From the NCBI GenBank assembly GCA_963769435.1, contig CAVYLN010000002.1, forward strand, positions 1,054,001-1,118,000: 64,000 nt of DNA, in the 5' to 3' direction. Below the pieces are notes generated by a model that saw only the letters and a program-made list of their open reading frames with translations, ran no database searches and was not told the origin of the DNA. The DNA comes from JADKAV01 sp963769435 (GTDB lineage: Bacteria > Actinomycetota > Actinomycetes > S36-B12 > UBA10799). Below are positions 9,217 through 17,899 of the stretch, one piece after another. A program made the translations under genes and the position numbers. The first letter of the stretch is position 1. The number at the start of each line of letters is the position of its first letter.

Positions 9217-9270
9217 TTTGTGAAGAAGTTCGCCGAGTACCTCGGCGTGTCGGGTCAACTTCTTCACAAA
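9217..9270. repeat. Intergenic inverted-repeat element B, 14-bp arms
   Basis: The arm TTTGTGAAGAAGTT (9217-9230) is perfectly repeated in inverse at 9257-9270. Inside lies a second stem CGCCGAG/CTCGGCG (9231-9237 with 9241-9247) with a 3-base loop. It stands between the small secreted gene and convergent rsmI. There is no T-run, so it is not a classic terminator, though it could still act as a bidirectional transcript end. Confidence 0.75.
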
Positions 9271-9351
9271 ACCGGCGCCCCCAGGCGCGGGCAGGACCTC
9301 GACGAGCTCTCGCAGATGACCCAGCTACGGCCGGACGCGTGACTGTGGGCG

Positions 9352-10182
9352 TCAGCGACCCACCACCTGTTCGTACAACTCCCGCCGGGACACCCCGGTC
9401 GCCCTGGCCACCTGGGCGACCGCCTCGCTGCGACGCATCCCCTCGTCCACCAGTGCATCGACCTGCTCAATCAGGTCCGGCGTGTGCGGGGTCGGCGGCT
9501 GCGCACCCGCGGCCACCAGCGTGACCTCCCCGAGGATGTCTGCGACCTGTCCCACCAGATCACCGACGGTGCCTCGCAGGACCTCCTCGTAGGTCTTGGT
9601 CAACTCCCGGCACACCGCGATCTCCCGGTCAGCTCCGAAGATCTCGACCATGTCCTGGAGGCACCCCTGAAGCCGACGAGGACTCTCGAAGAAGACCATC
9701 GTGCGCTGCTCGGAGGCCACGCTGCGCAGTCGCGCCCGGCGCTGACCGGCACGACGGGGAAGGAAACCCTCGAAGCAGAAGCGGTCGGTCGGCAGCCCGC
9801 TGAGGGCCAACGCAGTGGTGACCGCGCTGGGACCGGGCAGACACGTCACCGGCAGGCCCTCATCGAGGCACGCGCGAACTGCCGCCAGACCCGGATCGCT
9901 CACCAGTGGCATCCCCGCGTCACTGACCACGAGTACGGTGTTGCCCTCACGTACGAGATCCGCGATCTGCGTGGCCCGCTTCGACTCCACAGCATCGAAG
10001 TGGGAGATGACCTTCCCGCCGATCCGCACACCGAGATCCGCAGCGAGCCGGCGCGTCCGCCTGGTGTCCTCGGCCGCCACGACGTCCGCACCGGCCAAGG
10101 CATCGCGCAGTCGGGGGGAGGCGTCGGCGGGGTTCCCCAAGGGCGTCGCTGCCACAATCAGCACGCCGTGGAGTTGTGACAC
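9352..10182 (-). CDS. rsmI: 16S rRNA 2'-O-ribose C1402 methyltransferase
   Basis: RsmI methylates the ribose of C1402 in the 16S decoding centre. The GTG at 10182 gives 276 residues. The start VSQLHGVLIVAATPLGNPAD matches the family N-terminus. Other landmarks are AAEDTRRTRRL, VVSDAGMPLVSDPG, LPGPSAVTTALALSG and FEGFLPRR. It is divergent from pmt with 25 bases between starts, the arrangement seen at Rv1003/Rv1002c in M. tuberculosis. Confidence 0.96.
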   Translation of the reverse strand: MSQLHGVLIVAATPLGNPADASPRLRDALAGADVVAAEDTRRTRRLAADLGVRIGGKVISHFDAVESKRATQIADLVREGNTVLVVSDAGMPLVSDPGLAAVRACLDEGLPVTCLPGPSAVTTALALSGLPTDRFCFEGFLPRRAGQRRARLRSVASEQRTMVFFESPRRLQGCLQDMVEIFGADREIAVCRELTKTYEEVLRGTVGDLVGQVADILGEVTLVAAGAQPPTPHTPDLIEQVDALVDEGMRRSEAVAQVARATGVSRRELYEQVVGR

Positions 10183-10207
10183 CGGAATCCTCCTTATGCT
10201 GGCCCGC

Positions 10208-11728
10208 GTGAGCCTAACAACCGTGACCGGTCCGGCGCAGACCGCCTCAGACCCGGCGCCGGGGCAGCGCGACCTGCCCGCCGGTGGCTGGCGGGGCTGG
10301 ACCGGACCGCTGGCGATGGGACTGGTGGCGGCACTCCTGCGGCTGCCGGGGCTCGGCACACCGAAGGCACTGGTGTTCGACGAGACCTACTACGCCAAGG
10401 ATGCGCTGGCACTGCTGCTCTTCGGTCATGAGCGCAACGCGAAGGACGACGCCAACGAACGCTTGCTCGCGATGGACGGCAACGACCTCGAAGCCGCTGG
10501 AACGATCTTCAAGGACACCCCCTCGTACGTGGTACACCCGCCGTTCGGGAAGTGGGTGATCGCGTCCGGGGAATGGGTGTTCGGGGCGAATCCGTTCGGG
10601 TGGCGCCTAGCCGTCGCCGTGTTGGGGATCCTGTCGGTGGTCATGCTGGCCCGCATCGTGCGCAGGCTGACGGCATCCAACCTGCTCGGCACGATCGCGG
10701 GGCTCCTGCTCGCCATCGACGGCATGGCCATCGCCATGAGCCGCACCGCCCTGCTGGACGGCATCCTCGCATTCCTGATCCTGATGGCGTTCGGCGCTCT
10801 CGTGCTGGACAGGGAGCGCACCCGCAGACTCTGGCCCCGGCACAGTCTGCGCCCATGGCGATTCGTAGCGGCCATCGCGCTGGGTCTGGCGTGCGGGGTC
10901 AAATGGAGTGGCCTGTGGTTCGTGCTCGCGTTCGGGCTGCTCACCGTGTTCTGGGATCTGGGGCTGCGAAGGCAACTCGGACAGTCGGGTGCCCTGCTCA
11001 AGACGTTGCTGCGCGATGCGGTCCCGGCGGCCCTGGTGATACTGCCGGTGGTCTTCGTGACGTACGTCGCGACCTGGTACGGCTGGTTCACGAGTTCGGG
11101 CTACCTGCGTGACTGGGCACTGGACAACGGTGGCTACACCGGCGCCGAGGGGGCACTACGATCGCTGGCCCACTACCACGCCGAGGCCTACCGCTTCCAC
11201 ACCGGACTCACCACCGAGCACTCCTACCAATCCAACGCCTGGGGCTGGCCCGTGCTCGCCCGCCCGACGAGCTTCTACTACGAATCCGAGGGTTTGACCT
11301 GCAACGCGACGACGTGCTCGCAGGAGGTCATCGCCCTGGGAAACCCGGTCATCTGGTGGGCCGCGGTGCTGGCCCTGTTCCACCAGGTGTGGCGGTGGAT
11401 GGCGGTGCGCGACTGGCGGGCAGGGGCGGTTCTGTGCGGTTTCTTCGCCGGCTGGGCACCCTGGCTGCTGTTCCAGGAACGGACCGTGTTCAGTTTCTAC
11501 TCGATCGTCTTCCTGCCTTTCATGCTCATGGCGCTGACACTTTCGTTGGGTTCGGTGCTTGGCACCCCTGACGACAGCAAGGAGCGCCGAGGCAACGGCG
11601 CCATCGCAGTCGCCACGCTGCTGATGGCAGCCGTGGCGGCCTCCTGGTGGTTCTACCCGATCTGGACCGGCCAGATCATCACCTACGACCAGTGGCAGAT
11701 GCGGATGTGGCTGCCCACCTGGGTGTGA
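10208..11728 (+). CDS. pmt: Dolichyl-phosphate-mannose-type protein mannosyltransferase (GT39)
   Basis: This polytopic membrane GT39 enzyme transfers mannose from a polyprenyl-phosphate donor to secreted proteins during Sec export. The GTG at 10208 gives 506 residues. The catalytic Asp-Glu pair is in VFDETYYAKD, after the first membrane segment (AMGLVAALLRLPGLG). About ten further hydrophobic segments follow, and HPPFGKW is typical of the first extracytoplasmic loop. The frame is open far upstream, but that region is antisense to rsmI and is excluded. Confidence 0.95.
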   Translation: MSLTTVTGPAQTASDPAPGQRDLPAGGWRGWTGPLAMGLVAALLRLPGLGTPKALVFDETYYAKDALALLLFGHERNAKDDANERLLAMDGNDLEAAGTIFKDTPSYVVHPPFGKWVIASGEWVFGANPFGWRLAVAVLGILSVVMLARIVRRLTASNLLGTIAGLLLAIDGMAIAMSRTALLDGILAFLILMAFGALVLDRERTRRLWPRHSLRPWRFVAAIALGLACGVKWSGLWFVLAFGLLTVFWDLGLRRQLGQSGALLKTLLRDAVPAALVILPVVFVTYVATWYGWFTSSGYLRDWALDNGGYTGAEGALRSLAHYHAEAYRFHTGLTTEHSYQSNAWGWPVLARPTSFYYESEGLTCNATTCSQEVIALGNPVIWWAAVLALFHQVWRWMAVRDWRAGAVLCGFFAGWAPWLLFQERTVFSFYSIVFLPFMLMALTLSLGSVLGTPDDSKERRGNGAIAVATLLMAAVAASWWFYPIWTGQIITYDQWQMRMWLPTWV

Positions 11729-11747
11729 GCAGACACCGGCGCATGAT

Positions 11748-11835
11748 GTCCGGATCTGCATGATGATCATGCCTCTGGAGATCCGCCCCCTCACGAGCCT
11801 CCGGCCCTGCCCGTGATCATCATGCAAATCCGGAC
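11748..11835. repeat. Intergenic inverted-repeat element C, 24-bp arms
   Basis: Two 24-base arms, 11748-11771 and 11812-11835, are inverted copies matching at 22 of 24 positions. Both contain TGCATGATGATCA and a CCGGAT end. The 40-base spacer is GC-rich. The element lies after the pmt stop and before the tRNA-Ala terminator, between convergent transcripts. Confidence 0.8.
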
Positions 11836-11895
11836 AAGCCGCGACTACCAGCCCCCCTCGGCCGACCAGGCACCCCCGACGCGCCAAACGCAAAA

Positions 11896-11934
11896 GAAGT
11901 CCCGGGACACCGGTTGACGATGTCCCGGGACTTC
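11896..11934 (-). terminator. Rho-independent terminator after tRNA-Ala
   Basis: A 14-base perfect stem GAAGTCCCGGGACA (11896-11909) pairs with 11921-11934 around an 11-base loop. Read on the minus strand, the hairpin comes 6 bases after the tRNA-Ala 3' end and continues into the T-rich TTCTTTTG, so it is an intrinsic terminator for the tRNA. Confidence 0.9.
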
Positions 11935-11938
11935 ACAC

Positions 11939-12014
<76 letters not shown>

Positions 12015-12045
12015 GCGTGAGATCAGGGTAGCAATGGCCCGGCGT

Positions 12046-12840
12046 CTACTCGTTGACCGCCCGGGCCGTCTCGTACTCCGGCGGGTAGGCGTACTCATCG
12101 AGCCCGAGTTCGGCATCGACGTCGTCCCCGGCACGAAGCGCGGCTGCCTGCTCGAGCATGCGTTCAGCAGTCCACGGCCCGTTCTGCGTCGAGTCGATCT
12201 CACGCGGCACGGCCGTGGCACGTGGTGCCCGAAGGTACGACGGAACCGGCGCCTGGACGGGGTCCCAGGTGGCACGCGGTTGCGAGGGCGCCGTGTCGGC
12301 CTCGCCCCGCTGCGTCGCGCGGCGGCGACGCGCCTCCATGGCCCGGGTACGGGCGCGGGACTGGGAGCTCAGCAGATACACGTAGCCGGCCAAGGACCCT
12401 GCGGTCAGCAGGCCCAGGAACACCGGCACGACACCGGCAACCGCCCCGACGACGGCAACCAGGGTCAACGCGGACAGCCCGATGAGCACCCGCTTGCGGC
12501 GCTGTGCCGCCGCCGCGCTGGCGGTCCGGCGGGATTGCAGGTGGCGGGCGCGACGGCGGTGGCCGTCTTCCGCGGTGCCTACGAAGGGATCGATGCCGAG
12601 GTCGAGGTGCTGGTCGATCGCGGCATCCGCGGGCGCGGTGTCCACGCGACTCTCCCGCGCGCCGGGCATCGCGGCCACATCATGGGAGCGATGGCGACGC
12701 ATGGACACGGAACGCAGAGATCGGCGGAAGCGCTGCGTGGTCCGGGCGTCGCGGTATCGGTCCGACGTCCCGAGCCAGCGGGGAAGGAGAACAACCGCCC
12801 ACATAGCGATGACTGCAGCGTAGAGAAGGCCAGTGAGCAC
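12046..12840 (-). CDS. sepX: Divisome membrane protein SepX/GlpR
   Basis: SepX (Streptomyces) / GlpR (Corynebacterium) is a membrane protein of the actinobacterial cell-division machinery. The 264 residues begin with one membrane segment (LTGLLYAAVIAMWAVVLLPRW). A basic cytoplasmic region follows, then a hydrophobic hairpin near residues 118-155 (VLIGLSALTLVAVVGAVAG and the following segment), then a disordered acidic tail. It is the last gene of galU-glp-rimJ-sepX, the conserved actinobacterial order (Rv0993-Rv0996 in M. tuberculosis). The neighbouring glp product is its reported partner in Corynebacterium. Confidence 0.88.
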   Translation of the reverse strand: MLTGLLYAAVIAMWAVVLLPRWLGTSDRYRDARTTQRFRRSLRSVSMRRHRSHDVAAMPGARESRVDTAPADAAIDQHLDLGIDPFVGTAEDGHRRRARHLQSRRTASAAAAQRRKRVLIGLSALTLVAVVGAVAGVVPVFLGLLTAGSLAGYVYLLSSQSRARTRAMEARRRRATQRGEADTAPSQPRATWDPVQAPVPSYLRAPRATAVPREIDSTQNGPWTAERMLEQAAALRAGDDVDAELGLDEYAYPPEYETARAVNE

Positions 12841-12862
12841 GCGCTCAGCCTATGGTCCCGAT

Positions 12863-13507
12863 CTACCCGGAACCCGGATTTGCCCGGCGTGTTCGCCGCT
12901 CACCTGCCAGCGGTGGACCGAATCTCTGCTCGTACTGGTCGGCCAGTGGCGTGACCACCTCCTCAGCGGTCAAGGCGAAACTGAGGTGATCGCGCCAGTC
13001 CCCGTCGATGTGCAGGTACCGTTCGCGCAGGCCCTCGTACCGGAATCCCAACTTCTCGACCACCCGGATGCTGGGGCGGTTCTCAGGCCGGATGTTGATC
13101 TCGACGCGGTGCAGCCCACACGCGAAACAGTGGTCCGCAGCCATGGCCACCGCCATCGGCATCACCCCGTCGCCGGCGACCTCCCGGTCGATCCAATAGC
13201 CGATGTGCGCACCCCGAAGCGAGCCCAGGTGCAGCCCGCCGACCGTGACCTGGCCACGGAATCGCCCGTCAACGTCGAGCGCGAACGGCAGCGTGGTGCC
13301 CGTACGGGCGGCCGAACGCAGTGAACGAACCATCCCGCGGAAGGTGGTGGCGGCGTCGGTGGCGCCGGGCGGCAACGTCGCGTCCCAGGGCCGCAACCAG
13401 TCGATGTTGCGCGACCGCACGCTCTGCCAGGCGTGCCGGTCACGGTAGGAGAGCGGTCGCAGGCGTACCCCATCGCGGGTGAGCGTGACAGGCCACATCC
13501 GGTTCAT
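12863..13507 (-). CDS. rimJ: RimJ/RimL-type GNAT N-acetyltransferase
   Basis: This 214-residue GNAT enzyme probably acetylates a protein N-terminus, RimJ acting on ribosomal protein S5 in E. coli. It has the RimJ-like opening GVRLRPLSYRDRHAWQSVR, the beta-4 segment HIGYWIDREVAGDGVMPMAV near residue 100, and the C-terminal GFRYEGLRERYLHIDG. Its start overlaps the glp stop by 4 bases. The true substrate is not shown by sequence. Confidence 0.88.
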   Translation of the reverse strand: MNRMWPVTLTRDGVRLRPLSYRDRHAWQSVRSRNIDWLRPWDATLPPGATDAATTFRGMVRSLRSAARTGTTLPFALDVDGRFRGQVTVGGLHLGSLRGAHIGYWIDREVAGDGVMPMAVAMAADHCFACGLHRVEINIRPENRPSIRVVEKLGFRYEGLRERYLHIDGDWRDHLSFALTAEEVVTPLADQYEQRFGPPLAGERRTRRANPGSG

Positions 13508-14688
13508 GGGCGCCCCAACGGCATGGCGGTGACGCTGTCCCCACGCCGCCCGGCATCGGCCCCGGGCGGGATCACAGCCAGCGCGTCGGCCTGCACCAGC
13601 GCACCGATCCCCTCACCTACGGGCGTGGCGAGGCCGTCGGAGATCTCGACGGGAGCGACCGTGGTCACCAGAGGGTCCCGTTCGACGGTCTCCGCGAGTT
13701 CGACCTGGATCCGCTGGCCGTAGACATCACCGTGACCCATGAGGCGGCGAACGACGGGACGCACGAACAGTTCGAAGCCGACGAATGCGGCGATGGGTTC
13801 GCCGGGCAGCGCGATCAGCGGCACGTTCGACGATCCGAGTGATCCCGTCCCCTGCACCCTGCCCGGTTCGAGAGCCACCCATGCGAAATCGACGGTGCCC
13901 ATGGTGGCCAGTACCGGCCGCAGGATGTCCCCCGCCTCAGCACCGATGCCACCGGTGGTCACAACCATGTCCGCTCGGCCGAGTTGATCGTCGAGGATCT
14001 TGCGCAGTACGGCTGGATCGTCGGCCACCGGCCCGACGCGGTACGACAGCGCCCCGGCCTCGACCACTGAACAGGCCAGCGACACACCGTTCACGTCGGG
14101 CTTCAATGCCGAACCGGGGGGCTGCGGGCGAAGTCTTCCGGTATCGATCAATTCGCTGCCCGTGGTGATCACGGCGATCCGAGGCCGGGGGTAGGCCGGC
14201 ACCTTCCCGACGCCGATCGCCGCCAGAAGTGCGATCTCGCGTGAGCCCAGCACCTGACCCAGGGACAGCAGCGTCGTGCCCCGCTTGACCTGGCTACCCG
14301 CCAGCGCGATGTTCTCCCCGCGCGCGACACTTCTGCCCACCCTCACGACCGGCGCGCCCTGATCGGTGTTCTCCAGCGGGATCACACAGTCGGCGCCGTA
14401 CGGGACGGGCTCACCCACGCCGACCCTGACCAGCGATCCGGGCGCAAGGGCCGAACCGGCCGGGAACTCCCTGAGCGAAAGCACGGAGGTGGGCGAGGCC
14501 ATGGCGATGTCCCCGGAGCGCGCGGCATAGCCCAGCCGCGTGCTGGAGTGGAAGGCAGGGATGTCCGCGGGGGCGGTGACGTCGAGCGCCAACACACAGC
14601 CGTTGGCGTCCAGCAGCGGCAGGCCGAGCGGCTCCAACGGCCGCACCCGGCTCATCACCACCTGCAGGTGCTCGGCGAGGCTGCGCAT
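13504..14688 (-). CDS. glp: Gephyrin-like MoeA paralogue Glp, catalytic residues altered
   Basis: The 394-residue MoeA/gephyrin-fold protein starts at the ATG at 14688, overlapping the galU stop by one base. Domains follow the MoeA order (MoeA_N, MoCF_biosynth with VITTGSEL and VVTTGGIGAE, MoeA_C). Enzymatic residues are lost. The usual MDGYA catalytic Asp is Leu52 in TRLGYA. The usual GGVSxGxxDxVK segment reads GGIGAEAGDILRPVL and has no lysine. In Corynebacterium a MoeA paralogue, Glp, acts in cell division with GlpR, whose homologue is two genes downstream. I therefore infer a structural division role rather than molybdenum insertion. Confidence 0.87.
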   Translation of the reverse strand: MRSLAEHLQVVMSRVRPLEPLGLPLLDANGCVLALDVTAPADIPAFHSSTRLGYAARSGDIAMASPTSVLSLREFPAGSALAPGSLVRVGVGEPVPYGADCVIPLENTDQGAPVVRVGRSVARGENIALAGSQVKRGTTLLSLGQVLGSREIALLAAIGVGKVPAYPRPRIAVITTGSELIDTGRLRPQPPGSALKPDVNGVSLACSVVEAGALSYRVGPVADDPAVLRKILDDQLGRADMVVTTGGIGAEAGDILRPVLATMGTVDFAWVALEPGRVQGTGSLGSSNVPLIALPGEPIAAFVGFELFVRPVVRRLMGHGDVYGQRIQVELAETVERDPLVTTVAPVEISDGLATPVGEGIGALVQADALAVIPPGADAGRRGDSVTAMPLGRP

Positions 14689-15608
14689 CAGTCGCCCGCG
14701 AACTCCGCAGAGGACACGAAGTCCTGCAGCCACGCGCGGAAATCGGGCCCGAGGTCCTCGCGGGCGGAGGCCAGGCGGACCGTCGCCTGCAAGTAGGACT
14801 GCTTGTCCCCGGTGTCGTAGCGTCTGCCGGAGAACACCACGCCGTGCACACCGCCGCCGGATTCTGCAGGCATCTGCGCGAGCGTCTTCAACGCATCGGT
14901 CAGCTGGATCTCGTCACCGCGACCCGGCGGGGTCTTCCGCAGCACCTCGAACACCGCGGGGTCGAGCACGTACCGACCGATCACGGCGAGGTTGGAGGGA
15001 GCAGCCTGCGCGTCGGGCTTCTCCACCAAGTCGGTCACCCGCACCACCGTCGCGGATCCCTCCGGCCCCACGGATTCGACCGCCGCGCACCCGTACAGGT
15101 GGATCTGTGAGGCGGGCACCTCCATCAGGCACAGGACGCTGCCGCCGAACTCCTCGCGGGCGGCAAGCATCTGGTCAAGGACGAAGTCCCGGGGGTCGAT
15201 GAGGTCGTCGCCGAGCAGGACCGCGAACGGCTCGTCGCCGACGTGCATGTCCGCGCAGAGCACGGCGTGGCCAAGACCCCGGGGCTCGCCCTGCCGGACG
15301 TAGTGGACCTTCGCGAGTTCGGCCACCTCCCTGACCACGGCGAGCCGGTCGTGATCGTTCTTCGTGGACAGTGTGCGTTCCAGATGGGGGGACCTGTCGA
15401 AGTGGTCCTCGAGCGAGGTCTTGTTCCGCCCGGTGATGATGAGCACGTCGTCGAGACCGGCGCTGACGGCTTCCTCGACCACGTACTGGATCGCGGGCCG
15501 ATCAACCACCGGAAGCATCTCCTTGGGCGTCGCTTTGGTCGCCGGAAGGAAACGGGTTCCGAGCCCGGCCGCGGGGATTACGGCCTTGTTGACACGAATT
15601 CTCGACAT
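14688..15608 (-). CDS. galU: UTP-glucose-1-phosphate uridylyltransferase
   Basis: GalU makes UDP-glucose for cell-wall glycans and storage. The 306-residue protein has the nucleotide-binding start AVIPAAGLGTRFLPATKA, the catalytic KEMLPVVDRPAIQYVVEEA, and VLLGDDLID. It is the first gene of the galU-glp-rimJ-sepX operon, with one-base overlap to glp. The 44 bases upstream separate it from the ABC transporter pair. Confidence 0.96.
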   Translation of the reverse strand: MSRIRVNKAVIPAAGLGTRFLPATKATPKEMLPVVDRPAIQYVVEEAVSAGLDDVLIITGRNKTSLEDHFDRSPHLERTLSTKNDHDRLAVVREVAELAKVHYVRQGEPRGLGHAVLCADMHVGDEPFAVLLGDDLIDPRDFVLDQMLAAREEFGGSVLCLMEVPASQIHLYGCAAVESVGPEGSATVVRVTDLVEKPDAQAAPSNLAVIGRYVLDPAVFEVLRKTPPGRGDEIQLTDALKTLAQMPAESGGGVHGVVFSGRRYDTGDKQSYLQATVRLASAREDLGPDFRAWLQDFVSSAEFAGD

Positions 15609-15652
15609 GCGCGTGACTCTAGTGCGCCCAACCCCACCCTGGCGTCCCGGGA

Positions 15653-16375
15653 TCAGGCATCACGACGCTTGAGGAGGATGAACCCGGACACCAACAGGAG
15701 CAGCATCCACGCCCCCCACACGGCCACTGATCGCGCGACGTCCTCACCGCTGAACCACGATTGCAGTGCGGAGAGCGGCAGGACGTCCGGCAACCACTCG
15801 AACCGCGAGCCCAGCAGACCGATGAGCGCACTTTCGAGGATGCTCAACAACAGCGGACCCACGATGCCGAGCGGATGATTGCGGGTCAGCACGGTTATCC
15901 CGAAAGCCAGCAATGCGAAAGTCACCGCGAAGGCGGCGGTCTGCCAGGCCAGGGTCGGCCACGACTGACCCCCGGAAGTGAGATTCCCGGTCACCAGCAG
16001 CAGGCCATACCCGGCAGCGACCGACAGCGCGGTCACCACCAGCGCGATGACCACCGTCATGGTGAATTTCGCGAAGAACACCCCGGCCCGGCGAGGGAAG
16101 GCTGTCAGCGTCAGCCGGATGGTCCCGTACCGGTACTCGTGACCGAACGCCATGGCTCCGAGGCTGGCCAGCAGCACGATCGCGATCGGATTGCCGATGA
16201 TGGAGTCGGACAGAATGCTCGTGGTCGGTGTTGCCGGCAGGGTGTCCTCGACGTCGGCGAACGCGAGCGTGCCCAGGTAGGCGAACCCGACCGCGGACAC
16301 GATGATGAAGAACGAAGTGACCCAGGTCGTCCGGATGCTCTTCGCACGACGCCATTCGTAGGTGAGAAGATCCAT
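15653..16375 (-). CDS. ABC-2 type exporter permease
   Basis: The 240-residue protein has about six membrane segments in the ABC-2 arrangement. The first TM begins after the cytoplasmic start MDLLTYEWRRAKSIRTTW. The segment GHEYRYGTIRLTL before TM3 is a typical ABC-2 coupling region. It immediately follows the ATPase gene (shared base at 16375), so the two form one exporter. The substrate is unknown. Confidence 0.88.
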   Translation of the reverse strand: MDLLTYEWRRAKSIRTTWVTSFFIIVSAVGFAYLGTLAFADVEDTLPATPTTSILSDSIIGNPIAIVLLASLGAMAFGHEYRYGTIRLTLTAFPRRAGVFFAKFTMTVVIALVVTALSVAAGYGLLLVTGNLTSGGQSWPTLAWQTAAFAVTFALLAFGITVLTRNHPLGIVGPLLLSILESALIGLLGSRFEWLPDVLPLSALQSWFSGEDVARSVAVWGAWMLLLLVSGFILLKRRDA

Positions 16376-17292
16376 CAGCCGACCTCCCCGATCCGGAACT
16401 CTTGCCCCGACTCGGTGAGTTCCAGGAACGCCTGCTCGAGGCTGGCGGTGCGCTTGGTGAGCTCGCTCAGTGGCAGCCCGTGCCGGAAGGCGATATCCCC
16501 GATCTGCTCAGTGGTGGCCCCGCTGATCGAGATGCCGTCCGGGGGTACGACGGACACGACCTCCTGACCGAGTTCACCGCGCACAGCCGTGGCCAGTTCG
16601 TCGACGCGCGTCGAACGCACCAGGACGTCGTTCGTGGTGGACCGGTTCACCAGGTCGGCGACCGACTCGTCGGCCAGCAGGCGACCCTTGGCGATGACGA
16701 CGACATGGTCGGCCATGATCTCCATCTCGCTGAGCAGATGGCTCGAGACGAGCACCGTCCGGCCCTGCGACGCGTAGAACTTCAGGTAGTCGCGCAACCA
16801 GTGGATCGACTGCGGATCAAGACCGTTGGCCGGCTCGTCGAGCAGCAGCACGTCCGGTTCGGCCAGGATCGCCGTGGCCAGGCCGAGTCGTTGACCCATC
16901 CCCAACGAGAATCCCTTCGGGCGCTTGTTGGCCACCGATTCGAGGCCCATCAGAGCGATGACCTCGTCCACCCGCTTCTTCTTCGTCCTGCTGGCAGCGG
17001 CCAGCATGCGCAGGTGGGAGCGAGCGGTTCGGCTGGGGTGGAAGAACTTGGCATCGAGGTGGGCACCGACCACTTTGGGAGCGTGCGCGTGCAGAGCCAG
17101 CGGCTTCCCGTCCCACAGCGTCACCCCGCGCCCCTTGTCCAGACCCAGCATCAGGCGCAGCGTGGTCGACTTGCCGGAGCCGTTCGGGCCCAGGAACCCG
17201 GTGACCTGCCCTGGCCGGACCTGGAAACTGAGGTCGTCAACTGCCACCGTCCTCCCGTAGGTCTTGTGCAGATTGGAGGCGGTGACGATCAC
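16375..17292 (-). CDS. ABC exporter ATP-binding protein
   Basis: The GTG at 17292 gives 305 residues. Walker A is GPNGSGKSTT, the signature loop is the variant FSLGMGQRLGLA, Walker B is VLLLDEPANGLDP, and the switch His is in VLVSSHLL. The C-terminal 80 residues match the extension of the daunorubicin/bacitracin-type exporter ATPases (NatA/CcmA-like). It pairs with the permease immediately downstream. A longer upstream frame overlaps the fmdB promoter area and lacks conserved sequence. Confidence 0.9.
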   Translation of the reverse strand: MIVTASNLHKTYGRTVAVDDLSFQVRPGQVTGFLGPNGSGKSTTLRLMLGLDKGRGVTLWDGKPLALHAHAPKVVGAHLDAKFFHPSRTARSHLRMLAAASRTKKKRVDEVIALMGLESVANKRPKGFSLGMGQRLGLATAILAEPDVLLLDEPANGLDPQSIHWLRDYLKFYASQGRTVLVSSHLLSEMEIMADHVVVIAKGRLLADESVADLVNRSTTNDVLVRSTRVDELATAVRGELGQEVVSVVPPDGISISGATTEQIGDIAFRHGLPLSELTKRTASLEQAFLELTESGQEFRIGEVG

Positions 17293-17376
17293 AGAGGGAC
17301 CCCTTGGTGGGTACAGGTAAGGACAGCCCCGAAAATAGCTGATAGACCTGATCAGACCCGCCGGGAGGCTCTCGAC

Positions 17377-17763
17377 ATGCCGACGTACCTCTACAAGTGC
17401 ACCGAATGCGGACACCGCTTCGAGCACGCGCAGGGATTCCACGACGACCCGCTGGACACCTGCCCCGATTGCGGCGGTGCCGTGCGGCGCGTCATCGGCA
17501 ACGTCGGCGTCTCCTTCAAGGGGTCCGGTTTCTACCGCAACGACTCCCGGTCGGAGAAGCGCACTGCGGCGAAGTCCTCGTCCGGCAAGGCCACCCCGGA
17601 CACGGGCTCGTCGTCGGGGACCTCCGAGAAGTCGACCAAGAAGGACTCTGGGGCCAGCTCGGGCTCCGGCTCGTCAGGTTCGACCGGCTCCTCGGGCTCC
17701 GGCAGCACCGGCGCCGGCGGCTCCTCGGGGTCAGCCAGCTCCTCGGGCTCCGGATCGTCCTGA
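17377..17763 (+). CDS. FmdB family zinc-ribbon protein with Ser/Gly tail
   Basis: The first 60 residues are a FmdB zinc ribbon (MPTYLYKCTECGHRFEH, then CPDCGG), with two CxxC pairs that should bind zinc. After GFYRND the remaining roughly 60 residues are almost pure Ser, Gly, Ala, Thr and Lys, a disordered tail usual in actinobacterial FmdB proteins. FmdB function is unresolved. It is divergent from the ABC exporter with 84 bases between starts. Confidence 0.88.
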   Translation: MPTYLYKCTECGHRFEHAQGFHDDPLDTCPDCGGAVRRVIGNVGVSFKGSGFYRNDSRSEKRTAAKSSSGKATPDTGSSSGTSEKSTKKDSGASSGSGSSGSTGSSGSGSTGAGGSSGSASSSGSGSS

Positions 17764-17899
17764 TCCACGCCCCTGCGATGCGAGGCTGGATGCGGTCGCA
17801 CTGGGCGTTGTCCGTCACAATGGTGAGGTGTCGTCCGCGGCTGCCGGGCGGGGTGCATCGACCTGGCAGACCGCTGCCTCACCCGGATGGATTGACCGA

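Noticed and set aside
9815..10207. Upstream extension of pmt
   Set aside because: It is antisense to rsmI; the GTG at 10208 fits family length and the divergent layout.
17560..17763. Minus-strand acidic frame over the FmdB tail
   Set aside because: It mirrors the Ser/Gly low-complexity tail and has no start signal or family match.
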